Translations under genes and position numbers: made by a program
From: Gelidibacter sediminis
Lineage (GTDB): Bacteria > Bacteroidota > Bacteroidia > Flavobacteriales > Flavobacteriaceae
Direction of reading: 5' to 3'
Assembly: GCF_004364975.1 (NCBI RefSeq)
Contig: NZ_SOBW01000007.1
Coordinates: 496,001 to 560,000 of the forward strand
DNA: 64,000 bases
In this document: positions 63,582 through 64,000 of the stretch, in pieces
How the letters are laid out: each line of letters begins with the position of its first letter
How positions within the stretch are numbered: position 1 is the first letter of the stretch
Notes under the pieces: model-generated
The model's database searches: none
Told to the model about the DNA's origin: nothing
What the model saw: only the letters and a program-made list of their open reading frames with translations

Positions 63582-64000
63582 TTATTCGTACATATTATGC
63601 ACATTCGCGTGATGTAATTCTTCACAAAACTCAGCCACGTTTTTTACTACAGCATCTAAAAATGCTTTGCCTTTTTCGGCAGTCGCTTTTATCGGATTAC
63701 CCACACCGGTATCTTCGGTGACTTGTGTCCATTGACGTTGCGAGCTCACCCAACCTTCTCTAAGGCCTTTAATTTTAAATTGTTTGGCACTTCCGTTTCC
63801 TGCTTGCTCAATTGGCAATACCAACTCTGGTACAATGTGCAGCACTGCAGAAGTCTCCATCTCACCCGCATGATCTCCTGGCTCATCAAAATAGTCTTTG
63901 GCATCGGCTGCCTGAAACCAATTGAGGGCACAAACAAACACGTTTGGGAATTCTATGCTCAATTCGCGAATCATCTGCTTAAAATTATTGCCGCCGTGTG
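63582..64000 (-). CDS. Creatininase-family amidohydrolase (N-terminus cut by window edge)
   Basis: The frame is open to the window end; the translated part begins HGGNNFKQMIREL, containing the creatininase hallmark (N)GHGGNN. DHAGEMETS (the metal and substrate Glu region) and LHIVPELV follow. About 139 residues are present, roughly the C-terminal half to two-thirds of a family member. Such proteins are metal-dependent amidohydrolases (creatinine amidohydrolase, MftE- or ArfB-like). No link with glycan use is evident, and a 210-base gap separates it from the sialidase operon, so it may mark the edge of the cluster. Confidence 0.88.
   Translation of the reverse strand, partial: HGGNNFKQMIRELSIEFPNVFVCALNWFQAADAKDYFDEPGDHAGEMETSAVLHIVPELVLPIEQAGNGSAKQFKIKGLREGWVSSQRQWTQVTEDTGVGNPIKATAEKGKAFLDAVVKNVAEFCEELHHANVHNMYE

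Overview
The window looks like chromosomal DNA of a Flavobacteriaceae-type Bacteroidota, probably marine or host-associated. The evidence is AT-rich intergenic DNA, two SusC/SusD outer-membrane uptake pairs, many lipoproteins, a C-terminal type IX secretion (T9SS) sorting domain on one sialidase, and a lack of obvious Shine-Dalgarno sequences. No tRNA, rRNA, CRISPR array or insertion sequence was seen. All genes are on the minus strand except one two-component regulator pair at 43851-45667.

Almost the whole window is one glycan-utilisation supercluster that fits animal-type N-glycans. From right to left: (a) a partial creatininase-family gene at the right edge; (b) a tight sialic-acid and capping-sugar operon, 63371 to 54352: lipoprotein sialidase GH33, LrgA, LrgB, two-domain sialate O-acetylesterase, GH27, GH20, second acetylesterase, ending in a long perfect hairpin; (c) a T9SS sialidase with three GEVED repeats, with its own terminator; (d) SusC2/SusD2 and a terminator; (e) a LytS/LytR-type sensor kinase and response regulator, facing away from (f); (f) a run of 15 genes (43571 to 17719): GH92, sodium/solute symporter, GH130, CBM9-like protein, GH29, GH18, an unassigned TIM-barrel hydrolase, FucP-type permease, GH92, glycosylasparaginase, GH20, GH29, GH29, GH92, GH92 and a PNGase F-like amidase, then a terminator; (g) SusC1/SusD1 and a terminator; (h) three GH2 enzymes, GH27, a small membrane protein and a sulfatase cut by the left edge.

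Together the genes give a nearly complete pathway (inferred from families): the PNGase F-like enzyme releases glycans from Asn; sialidases and acetylesterases strip sialic acids; sulfatase, GH27 and GH2 remove sulfate, alpha-Gal and beta-Gal; GH20 removes GlcNAc; GH29 removes fucose; four different GH92 enzymes trim mannose; GH18 and glycosylasparaginase deal with the chitobiose core and the GlcNAc-Asn stub; SusCD and inner-membrane carriers import products; GH130 phosphorolyses Man-GlcNAc in the cytoplasm. Enzymes for cytosolic sialic-acid breakdown are not in the window.

The most striking local observation is a run of ten A residues, containing a canonical A-AAA-AAG slippery heptamer, at the end of the second GH20. 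The downstream acetylesterase has no plausible start codon and stays open into this run in the -1 frame. One -1 shift would give a 1165-residue GH20-acetylesterase fusion. Other notable points are an unassigned Cys-cluster TIM-barrel enzyme, a LacZ paralogue with its active-site RHE motif changed to TQE, and four GH92 paralogues of which only one keeps the alpha-1,2 specificity triad.
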